64,000 nt of DNA from an uncultured Alphaproteobacteria bacterium (GCA_944391485.1 CALXTQ010000020.1:94131-158130); one strand, 5' to 3'. Positions 16,599 to 27,809 are shown, numbered from the stretch's first letter. Numbers and translations: made by a program. The notes: a model not told the origin generated them from the letters alone.

Positions 16599-17234
16599 TC
16601 AGATCAATCCCATTTTCTGAGCCGTTACCACAGCCTGTGTCCGATTGGTTACGCCGATGGAACGCAGCAAGGCGTTGATATGCAGTTTGACCGTAGCCTC
16701 TGAAACACCCATTTCATAAGCGATTTGTTTATTGGACATTCCCTTAGCGACCAAATCCAGGACCTGCGCCTGACGGTTGGTCAGGGTCTTTCCCTTTGCC
16801 TTGCCCGAAGGCGCGGTTTCGGAAGTTCCGGAAGCCGTACTTTCAATCAGAACCGGCGGAATATATGTGCCGCCGTCCAAAACAAGTTTGAGCGCGCCGT
16901 TGAGGATTTTCGGATCGGAACGTTTGGGAATGTATCCGCAAACACCGTTTTCCAGAAGCTTGCGGATGCTGCGGACATCTTCAGAAGCTGAAACCACAAC
17001 AAAACGGGCATCGGGAGCTTTCTTTTTCATTTCATCCAGACCGTCTTCCCAGCGCATGTCCGGCATATCCAGATCCAAAATTACCAAATCGAGTTTCTTT
17101 TCCTGATCAATGATTTTGAGCGCCTGCGTAAAGCCCGAGGCCTGAAGAATAACCGCATCCGGATCTATCTGTTCCAAACGCATTCCCAGTCCGTCGCGAA
17201 ACAAGGCATGGTCATCAGCTATAAGAACCTTCAT
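16599..17234 (-). CDS. NarL/LuxR-family response regulator (orphan)
   Basis: A 211-aa regulator with an N-terminal receiver (MKVLIADDHALFRDGL, acceptor Asp in LVILDLDMPD at about residue 54, and conserved Lys in YIPKRSDP). A linker follows, then a C-terminal LuxR HTH (LTNRQAQVLDLVAKGMSNKQ, EATVKLHINALL). ATG 17234 is chosen because AGGAG lies 7 nt upstream. No histidine kinase is nearby, so the input signal and targets are unknown. Confidence 0.92.
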   Translation of the reverse strand: MKVLIADDHALFRDGLGMRLEQIDPDAVILQASGFTQALKIIDQEKKLDLVILDLDMPDMRWEDGLDEMKKKAPDARFVVVSASEDVRSIRKLLENGVCGYIPKRSDPKILNGALKLVLDGGTYIPPVLIESTASGTSETAPSGKAKGKTLTNRQAQVLDLVAKGMSNKQIAYEMGVSEATVKLHINALLRSIGVTNRTQAVVTAQKMGLI

Positions 17235-17378
17235 CCTAATCTCCTCTAGCACAACAAATGTTGCAGCAACAAAAAAATTCTATCTCCCGCATAAGGGAAA
17301 AAGCCGTTCCAATTTGCTTCTTTATATAATTAAAGAATCAAAGTTTTAAAGAGATTTAGTCCGAAAAAGCCGCAGCTT

Positions 17379-17843
17379 TTATTTTTTAGGCGGAAGCAGC
17401 AGATACTCCACTCCGGCTTCCTTAAACATTTCCTGCGAATACATCAGTTTATCGCGCCATGTGTTGGCAGGGGAGTTCTCATCAATAATTACCTCCCGGG
17501 TAACGACAAGCCGGATACCCGACTGTATTATCGCCCGGGCGCAGTCCGTGCATGGGAACATCGTTACGTAGATAACACAGCCCTTAACCGACGTTCCCGT
17601 CAGACAGGCATTATAGATCGCGTTGCGTTCGGCATGCTCATAAAAGTCATATTTAGTAGGCCGTTCATTTCGTTCGGGTTTGTTGTCGTCCACGCCCCTG
17701 ACCAGCCCGTTATACCCGGTTGCCCGGATTTCGCGGTCAGGTCCGACAATGACAGCGCCGTTTTTGGTAGACGGATCTTTGGACCAACTGGCAATCATAT
17801 CCGCCAGATCCATAAAACGACAATGCCATTTTTCCGAAAACAT
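17379..17843 (-). CDS. Deoxycytidylate (dCMP) deaminase
   Basis: A 154-aa zinc deaminase. EHAERNAIYNA supplies the H-A-E motif (zinc ligand and proton shuttle) and MFPCTDCARAI the P-C-x2-C ligands. SWSKDPSTKNGAVIV and the GYNG...NKPERNERPTKYDF insertion are typical of ComEB-type dCMP deaminases that make dUMP for thymidylate synthesis. A second cytidine/dCMP-type function cannot be excluded. It is monocistronic. Confidence 0.9.
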   Translation of the reverse strand: MFSEKWHCRFMDLADMIASWSKDPSTKNGAVIVGPDREIRATGYNGLVRGVDDNKPERNERPTKYDFYEHAERNAIYNACLTGTSVKGCVIYVTMFPCTDCARAIIQSGIRLVVTREVIIDENSPANTWRDKLMYSQEMFKEAGVEYLLLPPKK

Positions 17844-18035
17844 ACAAATTCTCCAAATAAAATAACGACTTAAGAATATCTGTTTTATCCGCAGAAAGCA
17901 ATATATTTTATAAAGTTATCACATGTGTCGGGCCTTTCCCCGAAAGTTGCTCATTTTTTGCAGTTATGCTTGACATCGAAGCAAAAATAACCGATTGTAC
18001 GATAAGTATTTTTAATTATATCATAGGAGAAATAA

Positions 18036-19316
<1,281 letters not shown>

Positions 19317-19334
19317 GTTTCTCGAAATAATCGT

Positions 19335-19368
19335 AAAAAAGCCTTTCTGTTTTCGGAAAGGCTTTTTT
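19335..19368 (+). terminator. eno terminator
   Basis: AAAAAAGCCTTTC / GAAAGGCTTTTTT stem with an 8-nt loop. Confidence 0.9.
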
Positions 19369-19625
19369 ATTATCCGAACCGCAAAACAGCAGATGACATG
19401 GTAATTCTGAGGAAAAATCTGTTTCCGACCTTAGCTGCCACCCGGAAAGACTGAGACAGAAGAAATAACTTTTATCCCGGTCTATTGTCACGAAAGGAGG
19501 AAAACAACAAGAAACGTCTGCCGCTAAAACAACTTCAAAACCGAACGGGCGGCGCGGGAGGCCAGAGAAAGAGCGTTAACAGCCAGCAAACTGCGGGTCT
19601 GCAAAGCGAGCATATTAGCGCTTTC

Positions 19626-20306
19626 CTAATTCATGTCGGCCAAAACCAATTTATCCGCGCCTTCTTCCAGAATATTTATCATTTTTTCGGTAAAGTTTTG
19701 CCGTATGGTCAGAATATTATGGCAATATCCAAAAGAAGCATCATATTCCCGCAAGGTATCCATCTTATCTGCCAGACAGGAAAGCGAATTTTCACCCGCG
19801 TAAACTGAAGATGCTTTGATTTTTACGGCAGACCCGGAAGAAGAAAAATAGGACTTTCCAACCAACGACTGACCGTCGGCAAGTTTCAGGACAGTCTGAG
19901 ACATATCAATATCATTTTCAACAACAATTATTCCCGATCTGCCGGAATTGACGGCGGCCAGAAGTTCTTCTTCTGTCGAAACCCTGGCAATTACATTCTC
20001 CGCTTCCGACAAAGCCTGATTTGCGACAGCCGCCGCCTGTCCGAGAAGAGCCTGAGCCGTTTGGATGGTTTCGGCAACGGCTTTTAGCGTTTGAATTCCC
20101 TGAGACATTGCATCCAAAAGAATATTTAAATCGCCGGCACGGTCAGACAAAGATTGCGCGGTATAAAAAGCAGACGGGTTGTCAATGGCCGTGCTGAATT
20201 TAAGGCCGGCCGCCAGGCGATTGGACGTCAGATCCTGCAGTTTTGCAGTATTCTGCAAACTGAGAAGCGTCGCACGCATTGAGCTGTTTAAATTTAAACC
20301 GGCCAT
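19626..20306 (-). CDS. Flagellin-like protein ended by an internal amber codon
   Basis: The N-terminus is a flagellin D0/D1 domain (MAGLNLNSSMRATLLSLQ, LTSNRLAAGLKFSTAIDNPS, AQSLSDRAGDLNILLDAMSQ). A short variable part follows (VSTEEELLAAVNSGRSGIIV), then the C-terminal helix up to KLVLADMN and a TAG at 19626-19628. The same frame continues after the TAG with 33 codons of a perfect flagellin C-terminus (ESANMLALQTRSLLAVNALS...VLKLF) to a second TAG at 19524-19526. Truncation would remove the helix needed for filament assembly. Two cysteines in the middle are unusual for a flagellin. No other flagellar gene is in the window. ATG 20306 has no clear ribosome site. Confidence 0.75.
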   Translation of the reverse strand: MAGLNLNSSMRATLLSLQNTAKLQDLTSNRLAAGLKFSTAIDNPSAFYTAQSLSDRAGDLNILLDAMSQGIQTLKAVAETIQTAQALLGQAAAVANQALSEAENVIARVSTEEELLAAVNSGRSGIIVVENDIDMSQTVLKLADGQSLVGKSYFSSSGSAVKIKASSVYAGENSLSCLADKMDTLREYDASFGYCHNILTIRQNFTEKMINILEEGADKLVLADMN

Positions 20307-20449
20307 TTTGAAAAAAATCCGCACATGCTTTAGTTGTATACAAATAATATAGTAGTCTGGAAATTTAAATTTCCATTACCCCATTATTTTTTTTGGATAC
20401 AAAATTGCGCAAAGCAAAAAAGATTTTTTATAAGAAAAAATCAGGCGTT

Positions 20450-21097
20450 TTAACGACGTTGAACCGCCTGTTCCGCAGCTTTTGAAAAAGAGGCATTGCG
20501 GCGCAGCTTCATTGCTTCCAGAAAAAGAGACGAACTTCTGGGGATAAAATGTGTGCCGGAACAGTCCACCTTGCCGACAAACAGCCGGGCATGGCGATCC
20601 AAATTCATGGCGGGATCCCTGTCCAGCCAGTAGCCGGATCCACCGTATACCGACGTGTCTTTCCTGTTATCAGACGCACTCCTGCAGCCTGAAGCCATGA
20701 AATGAACATGACCGTTATTCAGAAGCTTTTTCCAGTCTTTTTCCAATACGGGAGCATTGAAAATAATCGGATCAAAAACCAACCGCTCCGTTTTGACGCT
20801 GTCTTTGTAAACCGGCAAGTCCAGAGCCAGCGCCACATGGTAGCCTTCCCATTCCCGTTTGCCGGTTCCGTTCGCGTTATCCGCGGCAAAAACCGCCTCC
20901 AGATTATGTCCTTCCTGCGGCAGGCACCAGACCTTGAGCGGCAGACGCCCCTCTTCTCTGGCTTTTTGCGCCAAAAGATGCGCAAATGCAAAACAACAGC
21001 CGTTTTTATAAGCATATTCTTCTTTTGGAAACAACTCGGCTTTCCAGCGGTTGAACATTTGGGCATAATCTAAAATCTTTTGATGATCGAGTTCCAT
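20450..21097 (-). CDS. Protein-glutaminase-like cysteine hydrolase
   Basis: A 215-aa protein. The order Cys (NGCCFAFAHLL, Cys34/35), His (EGYHVALALDLPV, His87), Asp (RLVFDPIIF, Asp109) with the surrounding residues resembles protein-glutaminase and related papain-fold deamidases. In those enzymes the Cys-His-Asp triad deamidates glutamine side chains. No signal peptide is visible. ATG 21097 is chosen for the AAGGA 5 nt upstream; the longer frame to 21361 overlaps non-coding-looking sequence. The target is unknown. A secreted effector or an internal modification enzyme are both possible. Confidence 0.6.
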   Translation of the reverse strand: MELDHQKILDYAQMFNRWKAELFPKEEYAYKNGCCFAFAHLLAQKAREEGRLPLKVWCLPQEGHNLEAVFAADNANGTGKREWEGYHVALALDLPVYKDSVKTERLVFDPIIFNAPVLEKDWKKLLNNGHVHFMASGCRSASDNRKDTSVYGGSGYWLDRDPAMNLDRHARLFVGKVDCSGTHFIPRSSSLFLEAMKLRRNASFSKAAEQAVQRR

Positions 21098-21319
21098 GTT
21101 TTTCCTTTCCGCCGTTGGTTTGCTTCGGACAGACACCCCTGCCACGCCCCAGACAGATGTTCTTTTCCGCCGCAGTTCCGTCCTGATGCGGGCAATAATC
21201 CGCTTCGGCAAAACATCTTTTTGTTTCAGTATAGCAACTATTTGGACAAAAATAAAGAAAAACTTTCTTGCATTATCGGCAGAATTTTGATAAAACTTCA
21301 GGTAACAAAAGTATTTATT

Positions 21320-22042
21320 ATGGGAAAGTATGTATTTTTTTTCAGAAGGCAGAGATTTCAATATTTAATGCAGTCCGTCATGTTAGCAACCGCCGGTATC
21401 CTGCTTACGCTGGGGACGGCCGTCTGCTTTTATCTTATTTGGGCACCGAGTCAGGATTACGGCGCATCGCTTGCCTGGTTTATGTTTTTTATTCCGGGTA
21501 TTGTCGCCTATTACCGACCGCTGCTTTGCAAAAGGATCGGATCACTGGCTTTTTTCTGGCTGGCGGCTTTTTCCATGTCGTTTCCGATGACCTGGATTAT
21601 TGCCAAAAGCGGTTTGCCGCTGGTCTTTTATGCTCTGGCTGCGGCAGTCGGTCTTTTTATTCTCAGCTTTTACAGGGGGCTGAGAGTTCAACACTGCCCG
21701 ACGGTTTCGCAAATAACGGGACTGATGTTTGTCTGCGTTATTGTCGCTGTTTTTTTGGAAATTTCTTTTGCAATATTCAACGGAAGCATACCGTCGATGT
21801 TTTTTACTTTCGGCGTGGCGGCTGTTATTTTCGGTCTGTATAATGTCCATGACGTTTATCAATTTATGAAAAAATATCCGCCATATTCCGGACACCGGCA
21901 AAAAGAAATTTACAATGATATTTATGAGACGGCGCTGCTTTTGTATCTGAACTTTTTCGGCATGCTGTTTATCGCCGATTTTATGAAGTTTCTGATACGC
22001 GTTATTATTGATTTTCCGCCTAAAAAAAGCGTTTCCTCATGA
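21320..22042 (+). CDS. Bax inhibitor-1/YccA-like membrane protein
   Basis: A 240-aa polytopic membrane protein with about seven hydrophobic segments from residue 17 on. The C-terminal YNDIYETALLLYLNFFGMLF resembles the A-L-x-L-Y-L-D-x-x-N-L-F signature of the Bax inhibitor-1 family, although sequence divergence is high. BI-1-like proteins are linked to Ca2+ leak and membrane-protein quality control. The ATG at 21320 has a weak ribosome site. It converges on valS, sharing the terminator. Confidence 0.6.
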   Translation: MGKYVFFFRRQRFQYLMQSVMLATAGILLTLGTAVCFYLIWAPSQDYGASLAWFMFFIPGIVAYYRPLLCKRIGSLAFFWLAAFSMSFPMTWIIAKSGLPLVFYALAAAVGLFILSFYRGLRVQHCPTVSQITGLMFVCVIVAVFLEISFAIFNGSIPSMFFTFGVAAVIFGLYNVHDVYQFMKKYPPYSGHRQKEIYNDIYETALLLYLNFFGMLFIADFMKFLIRVIIDFPPKKSVSS

Positions 22043-22056
22043 GGAAACGCTTTTTT
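22022..22056. terminator. Bidirectional terminator between BI-1-like gene and valS
   Basis: AAAAAAAGCGTTTCCTC / GAGGAAACGCTTTTTT stem with an AT loop. The left arm includes the last codons of the membrane-protein gene. Confidence 0.9.
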
Positions 22057-22072
22057 GTTTCAGAACTCCCGA

Positions 22073-24715
22073 TTAAAAACCGGCAATGCGGGCCAAAGCT
22101 TCCTCAATTTTGGCTTTGTTTTCCAAAGCTTCGGCCTGACGGCGTTTTTCTTCCTCGACGACCGCCGCCGGCGCCCGTTCAACGAAACTGGCATTGCCCA
22201 GTTTGCGCGCATAGCCTTCCAGATTTTTGTTCAGAGACGCCAGCTCCTTGTTCAGGCGTTCCTTCTCGGCGGCAAAATCGACAACTCCCTTGAGCGGCAG
22301 CAAAATAACAGCCTCTTTGAAAACGCTTTGAACCATATCTTTGCTGATTTCGGCAGACGGCGCAAAACACTCAAGTTTTTCCAAACGGGCCAGAGAACAG
22401 ATAATCCGGTTGAACTGTCGCAGAGCCGCGGCACTTTCGCCGTTGGCATCTTTCAGATAGACAGTCAGTCTGGTGCTAGCCGGAAGATTCATTTCCGAAC
22501 GGAGAGAGCGGATGGCGGTGATCAGGTCTATTGCCCAGTCAACCTCTTTTACAACCGCGGCGTCAAAGTTTTCGGCCTGCGGCCAGGGCGCCTTAATCAG
22601 CTTTGTTTCCGGTCCGACCAGATTATTCCACAGTTCCGTGGTAATAAAAGGCATAAACGGATGCAGAATAATCAGAATCCGTTTCAAAACCCAGGCAAAG
22701 ACTGCTCTGGTTTCTGTTTTCACCTCTTCGTCCGCTCCGTAAAGAACAGGCTTGATCATTTCGATATACCAGTCACAGAACGTGCCCCAGACAAACTGGT
22801 AAACAGCGTTGGCGGCATCCGAGAAGCGGAAGGCGTTCAGATTGTCCGTAACCTCTTTGGTTGCCTGCTCAGCTTTGGCGACAATCCATTTGTTAACAGT
22901 GTCTTTGACGCGGCTGACATCAAAATCCGCGGGGAGAGACACTTCGTTCATCTCGCCGAACCGCGCCGCATTCCAGAGTTTTGTAGCAAAATTGCGATAG
23001 CCGGCAATACGGGCCTCGCTTACGTTGATGTCGCGCCCCTGCGTCTCCATGGCCGCCATGAAAAAGCGCAGCGCATCCGCGCCGTATTTCTCAATCGTTT
23101 CCATCGGGTCTATGGTGTTTCCCTTGGATTTTGACATCTTACGCCCCTGCTCGTCCCTGACCAGGCCATGCATGTATATCTTTCTGAACGGAACCTCTTT
23201 CATCATGTACATGCTCATCATCATCATGCGGGCAACCCAGAAGAAAATAATGTCAAATCCGGTTACCAGAACCGACGTCGGATAAAAGGTTTTCAGATAT
23301 TCGGTCTTATCCGGCCAGCCAAGCGTCGAAAAAGCCCAGAGCCCGGAAGAGAACCAGGTGTCAAGGACATCGGTTTCGCGCGTCAGAGCAACATGGCGGC
23401 CGTAATGTTTGTCAGCAACGGCCTGCGCTTCTTCCTCATTTTCCTCGCAGAAGATTTCTCCGTCAGGTCCGTACCAGATCGGCATCTGATGTCCCCACCA
23501 CAGCTGGCGCGAGATGCACCACGGCTGAATATTGCGCATCCACTCAAAATAAGTTTTTTCATAGGTTTTGGGAACAAATTCAGTTTTTCCCTCTTCGACA
23601 ACCCGGACTGCCTCTTTGGCCAATTTCGGAGCATCGACAAACCACTGGTCGGTCATCAGCGGCTCAATGACAACATCGGAACGCTCGCCGTACGGAATAA
23701 CCATCGGATGGTCTTCAATCTTTTCCATCAGGCCCAGTTCTTCCAGTTTTTCAATCGTTTTCCGGCGGGCCGTCTGTGTGTCGAGCCCCGGGAAAGGCGT
23801 ATTTTCGTTCAGGGTGGTGTCCGGGTTCAGAATATTAATCAGCGGCAGATTATGGCGTTTGCCGACCTCGAAATCGTTGAAGTCGTGCGCCGGCGTAATT
23901 TTAACCGCGCCGGTACCTTTTTCCGGATCCGCATGTTCGTCGCCGATAATCGGAATTGAACGATTGACAATCGGCAGAACGGCTTTTTTGCCGATTAAGT
24001 GCTTCAGTTTTTCGTTCTCTTTGGAAACAGCGACCGCCGTATCGCCAAACATGGTTTCCGGACGGGTGGTGGCAATATGGATGAATTCGCCTTCGCTGCC
24101 TTCAATCGGATATTTGTAATAATACATTTTACCGACGGTTTCCTTCTGAACGACCTCGAGATCGGAAACGGCCGTCATAAATTTCGAATCCCAGTTGACC
24201 AGCTTTTTGGCTTTATAAATCAGTCCGTCTTTATACAGATTTACAAAGATTTTGCGGACGGCGCGGCTTAAGCCTTCGTCCATTGTAAACCTTTCGCGGC
24301 TCCAGTCGCAGCTGGCGCCGAGACGGCGGAGCTGGCGGCAGATTGTGCCGCCGCTTTGCTCTTTCCACTTCCAGACGGTTTCAATAAATTTTTCGCGGCC
24401 CAGATCATGACGCGTTATGCCGTCTTTGGCAAGATTGCGCTCAACAACCATCTGAGTTGCAATACCGGCATGATCCATGCCCGGCTGCCACAAAACGTTT
24501 TTGCCCAGCATGCGGTTATAGCGGATTAAAATATCCTGAAGGGTATCGTCCAGCGCATGTCCCATATGCAAGACGCCGGTAACATTCGGCGGCGGGATAA
24601 CAACGGCAAAAGCCTCCTTGTTCTTATCCATATCAGGCTTAAAGTCGCCATTTTGCTCCCAGGAAGCATATATCTTTTCTTCAAAATCTTTCGGGTTGTA
24701 GTTTTTTTCTAACAT
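22073..24715 (-). CDS. valS: Valyl-tRNA synthetase
   Basis: An 880-aa class I synthetase. The HIGH motif is in PPPNVTGVLHMGHALDDTL and the KMSKS loop in GRKMSKSKGNTIDPMET. The CP1 editing domain contains TTRPETMFGDTAVAV. An anticodon-binding domain and a C-terminal coiled-coil tRNA-binding arm follow (FAAEKERLNKELASLNKNLE). The length is normal. It appears monocistronic. Confidence 0.98.
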   Translation of the reverse strand: MLEKNYNPKDFEEKIYASWEQNGDFKPDMDKNKEAFAVVIPPPNVTGVLHMGHALDDTLQDILIRYNRMLGKNVLWQPGMDHAGIATQMVVERNLAKDGITRHDLGREKFIETVWKWKEQSGGTICRQLRRLGASCDWSRERFTMDEGLSRAVRKIFVNLYKDGLIYKAKKLVNWDSKFMTAVSDLEVVQKETVGKMYYYKYPIEGSEGEFIHIATTRPETMFGDTAVAVSKENEKLKHLIGKKAVLPIVNRSIPIIGDEHADPEKGTGAVKITPAHDFNDFEVGKRHNLPLINILNPDTTLNENTPFPGLDTQTARRKTIEKLEELGLMEKIEDHPMVIPYGERSDVVIEPLMTDQWFVDAPKLAKEAVRVVEEGKTEFVPKTYEKTYFEWMRNIQPWCISRQLWWGHQMPIWYGPDGEIFCEENEEEAQAVADKHYGRHVALTRETDVLDTWFSSGLWAFSTLGWPDKTEYLKTFYPTSVLVTGFDIIFFWVARMMMMSMYMMKEVPFRKIYMHGLVRDEQGRKMSKSKGNTIDPMETIEKYGADALRFFMAAMETQGRDINVSEARIAGYRNFATKLWNAARFGEMNEVSLPADFDVSRVKDTVNKWIVAKAEQATKEVTDNLNAFRFSDAANAVYQFVWGTFCDWYIEMIKPVLYGADEEVKTETRAVFAWVLKRILIILHPFMPFITTELWNNLVGPETKLIKAPWPQAENFDAAVVKEVDWAIDLITAIRSLRSEMNLPASTRLTVYLKDANGESAAALRQFNRIICSLARLEKLECFAPSAEISKDMVQSVFKEAVILLPLKGVVDFAAEKERLNKELASLNKNLEGYARKLGNASFVERAPAAVVEEEKRRQAEALENKAKIEEALARIAGF

Positions 24716-24818
24716 CTTAGTTCCTTATTTTACTGCAAAATCTGTCTTGTATAAACTGCAAAAAGCCCTCGGGTTTCCGGGGGCATGAAAAGCTTACAGG
24801 TCGGTTCAGGCACTGCTT

Positions 24819-26192
24819 TTAAGAACTGACCTTTGCCATCACTCGTTCAATTTCTTTTCTGACCAGAGCTTCGACAACAGCCGGCAAATTCCGGTTCAGC
24901 CAGATTTTGGTCTGGCGGGAAATTTCTTCCGTCGCCGTTTTTTCAAAAGAAAATCCGCTCTCAAGATTTTTCATAACCAGTTCGGCGACAACATCGCGTA
25001 TCAGAGCCTCGACGGTCAGACCGCCGTTTCCCAGATCGATTTTATCCATAACCTCATTAACGGTCCGGCCGGCCGGAGAACTGTCTTCTTCTTTTTTGGC
25101 CTCGGAAAACATCTTGGCAAAGTTGCTGATAATACTGGCGGACAAATCAACAGCCTCATCATCCGAAGCCTCGGGAAGTTTGCCGTCCGGAACGGCGCCA
25201 ACCGCCGCAGGCTCGGCTTCCGCAACTTTTTCGCGGTCTGCATCGGCAGCAGCTTCGTCATGCGGAACCGCGGGCATTTCTCTCTGCTCTTCAATAACGG
25301 CATTTTCATAAGAATTATCCGTCGGATCATCAAAATTTTCTTCCCGCGCGGGATCTTCCGGCTGACCGTCCAAAATCGCATTCAGGGTCGCGTCGTCAAT
25401 AATGCTTTCTTCCATGATTTCCGCCGCGGCAGAATGCGGCTTGTCATCTTCTTCCGGCGAATAAATCGGGTCGGCGTCGAGATCAACTTTCGGCAGGTCA
25501 AAATCAAGATCCGGCACGGTCATTTCCCGGTTATCGGCCGCGTTCAGCCCTTTTTCCTCAAAATTTTCCGTTATTACTCCATTGACGGAATCATCCAATT
25601 CGGGCAGCGAAACATCGTCCAGTTCCGGAAGAGAAAGATCCTCGCCGTCAGCAAGTTCCATGGAAATACCGGCCAGTTCGCGGTCAATGTTTATTTCTTC
25701 CGCCGGCAGAACCTCTTCCCCGCCTTGCTTGTCTTCCTTTTTGGCAGGGGCTTCGGGCGCCATTCCGGCAGCAGCGTCGGAAGATGCCGCGGCCGGCGTA
25801 TTGTCCGTTTCCACAATCATGGCCGGCGAAAGCGTCAGAACATCGTCAAGAGGATCTTCCGGAGCTTCGTCATTGGCAGAAGACGCCGTGTCCGGCGCAA
25901 TGACGTCCGCTGTGGACAGAGGAGTATTTCCGGCGTCCTGCCGGGCAGAATCAGCCCGGGACTCATTTTCCGACGGAACAGAGACTTGCGGCGCAAAAAC
26001 CGGCGTGTCTTCCTGATGAACGGGACCTGAATTTTCATCCGAAACAGAATCGGCATTCGGAAGGCCTGAAGAAGACGCAGCGGTATCCGGACGGTTCTGT
26101 TTCTGTCCGTCGATATCTTCCGCCAAAATATCCTTAATTGAGGAAAGGATATCCTCCATTGACAATTCTTCGCCTGTTTCTTCCGCCATCAT
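24819..26192 (-). CDS. popZ: PopZ-like DUF2497 pole-organising protein
   Basis: Three-part layout as in PopZ: an N-terminal short helix (ELSMEDILSSIKDILAED), a very long acidic Pro/Glu/Asp/Ala-rich disordered spacer (about residues 30-370), and a C-terminal DUF2497 oligomerisation region (LTVEALIRDVVAELVMKNLE, WLNRNLPAVVEALVRKEIER). PopZ forms polar condensates that tether ParB-parS and recruit polarity factors. At 457 aa it is longer than Caulobacter PopZ (177 aa), all of it in the spacer. It lies downstream of the tolC gene on the same strand. Confidence 0.8.
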   Translation of the reverse strand: MMAEETGEELSMEDILSSIKDILAEDIDGQKQNRPDTAASSSGLPNADSVSDENSGPVHQEDTPVFAPQVSVPSENESRADSARQDAGNTPLSTADVIAPDTASSANDEAPEDPLDDVLTLSPAMIVETDNTPAAASSDAAAGMAPEAPAKKEDKQGGEEVLPAEEINIDRELAGISMELADGEDLSLPELDDVSLPELDDSVNGVITENFEEKGLNAADNREMTVPDLDFDLPKVDLDADPIYSPEEDDKPHSAAAEIMEESIIDDATLNAILDGQPEDPAREENFDDPTDNSYENAVIEEQREMPAVPHDEAAADADREKVAEAEPAAVGAVPDGKLPEASDDEAVDLSASIISNFAKMFSEAKKEEDSSPAGRTVNEVMDKIDLGNGGLTVEALIRDVVAELVMKNLESGFSFEKTATEEISRQTKIWLNRNLPAVVEALVRKEIERVMAKVSS

Positions 26193-26241
26193 TTTACATC
26201 CCTAAGAACCATTTCAGAATAAAATAACAAGTTATTATTGA

Positions 26242-27600
26242 TTAATCAACAGATAAAGACAACCATTTATCACGGGTTTCCTTATAATATTTTTTCGGAT
26301 TGTACAATTCAACATTCAGCTTCAGGTCTTCTGCAGTCAGTTTGCCCATGGACAGCAGCAGGCTCATGGCCGAAACATAGTAATCGCGGCGGGCCTTTAC
26401 TTCCTCGACGTTAGAGTTGAGCAGTTCCTGATAAGCGTCTAAGACATCCAAAATCGTGCGATTGCCGAGAGCTTCCTCTTTCTGGACGCCGTCCAGCGCT
26501 ATTTCGTTCGCCTTTATCTGATCCTTGATGGATTCAATTTTGGCCTTGTTGGTTATCATATATTCCCATGAACTCGTTACGTCGGAAACAGCCTGACGCT
26601 CAGCTTCCAGAACCTGTTCCTGTGCCTGCCATTTCTGATATTTGCTCTGGCGGATTTTGGCGCGCGTTTCGCCGGCCGTATACAGCGGAACCGTCATGTT
26701 CAGCCCCCATTCAACACTGTCAACCGTCGCATCCTTGGTATAGGCATTGGCATCGCTTTTGCTGGTAGACGCCGTGCCGTCCAATGTCAGGCTCGGCAGC
26801 AGCGCGCCGTTGTTGGCCGCAACATTATAAACTCTTGAATCGAGAATATCCTTGGCGGCGCGGATTGAATAGTTGTTGCCGCGGGCATAATTTAACGCCT
26901 CGTCAAAAGTCTGGGGCAGAAATTCATTGAGATTGGACGGTTCCTCAAGGTTTTCCGGCTTATTGCCGATAATTCTGCGGTAAATGGATTTGGACGCTTC
27001 CAGATTGCCTTCGGAAGCAATGCGGTCCGCTTTTGCCTGAGAATAGCGCGCCTGCGCCTGAGAGACGTCCGTGCGGGTTACCTCACCGACGTTAAAACGC
27101 TCGACAGTCTCGTCCAGTCTTTTCTTTAAAAGCTTTTCATTATTTTTCTGAAGCTTGACAATCGCCTGGTCTCGGACAACGTCCAGATAAGCCGTCGATG
27201 AATCCAGCAGGACATTCTGCTCAACGTTATACAGGTTATTCTGTTCCGCCCGGACATTGCTGTCTGCCGACTTGACAGAGTTAACCGTGCTGAAGCCGTT
27301 GAACAGCGGCTGGCTGATTTTTGCCGCGGCCGATTTGGTCGTGCCGCCTTCATCATTGGGATTCAGGTCATTGTTCACATCGGAATCGGTATAGGATCCC
27401 GTCAGATAGATATTGGGACGATACCCTGATTTGGCAATGGCCACATTTTCGTCAACGGCGCGTAAATATGCTCTCTGGGCCTGCAACGTCGGGTTTGAAG
27501 AATAAGCCGTGCTCAAAGCCTCAAATATATTTTCGGCATTGGCGCGGGGAGCTGATAAAACGGTCGCCGCCAGCAAGGCCGAAAGAAAAGTTTTTTTCAT
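26242..27600 (-). CDS. tolC: TolC-family outer-membrane channel
   Basis: 452 aa with a cleavable signal peptide (MKKTFLSALLAATVLSAPRANA) and two repeats of long helices plus strand segments (SNPTLQAQRAYLRAVDENVA, YRPNIYLTGSYT). TolC trimers form the outer-membrane exit duct of type I secretion and RND efflux. No efflux pump or ABC exporter is adjacent, so it probably serves several systems. It is 49 nt upstream of the PopZ-like gene on the same strand. Confidence 0.93.
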   Translation of the reverse strand: MKKTFLSALLAATVLSAPRANAENIFEALSTAYSSNPTLQAQRAYLRAVDENVAIAKSGYRPNIYLTGSYTDSDVNNDLNPNDEGGTTKSAAAKISQPLFNGFSTVNSVKSADSNVRAEQNNLYNVEQNVLLDSSTAYLDVVRDQAIVKLQKNNEKLLKKRLDETVERFNVGEVTRTDVSQAQARYSQAKADRIASEGNLEASKSIYRRIIGNKPENLEEPSNLNEFLPQTFDEALNYARGNNYSIRAAKDILDSRVYNVAANNGALLPSLTLDGTASTSKSDANAYTKDATVDSVEWGLNMTVPLYTAGETRAKIRQSKYQKWQAQEQVLEAERQAVSDVTSSWEYMITNKAKIESIKDQIKANEIALDGVQKEEALGNRTILDVLDAYQELLNSNVEEVKARRDYYVSAMSLLLSMGKLTAEDLKLNVELYNPKKYYKETRDKWLSLSVD

Positions 27601-27809
27601 TAAATTTACCTCGTTAATTTAATTATTTGTCAGGAGTATATTACAGTTTCAGACTATTTTGCAACTTTAATTCTTAAAAAACTCATAACTACTTTATTAA
27701 TCACGGGGAATTATTATATTTTATTAACGATATTTCAAACAATTTACACTAAATTCGGGATAAATCAGAATGTAAAATATTGAATTACAAACTCTTAAGG
27801 GGAATAACC

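Noticed and set aside
20334..20343. TTGTATACAA palindrome upstream of the flagellin-like gene, also at 63282-63291
   Set aside because: A 10-bp A/T-rich palindrome seen only twice is expected by chance. No matching regulator was identified.
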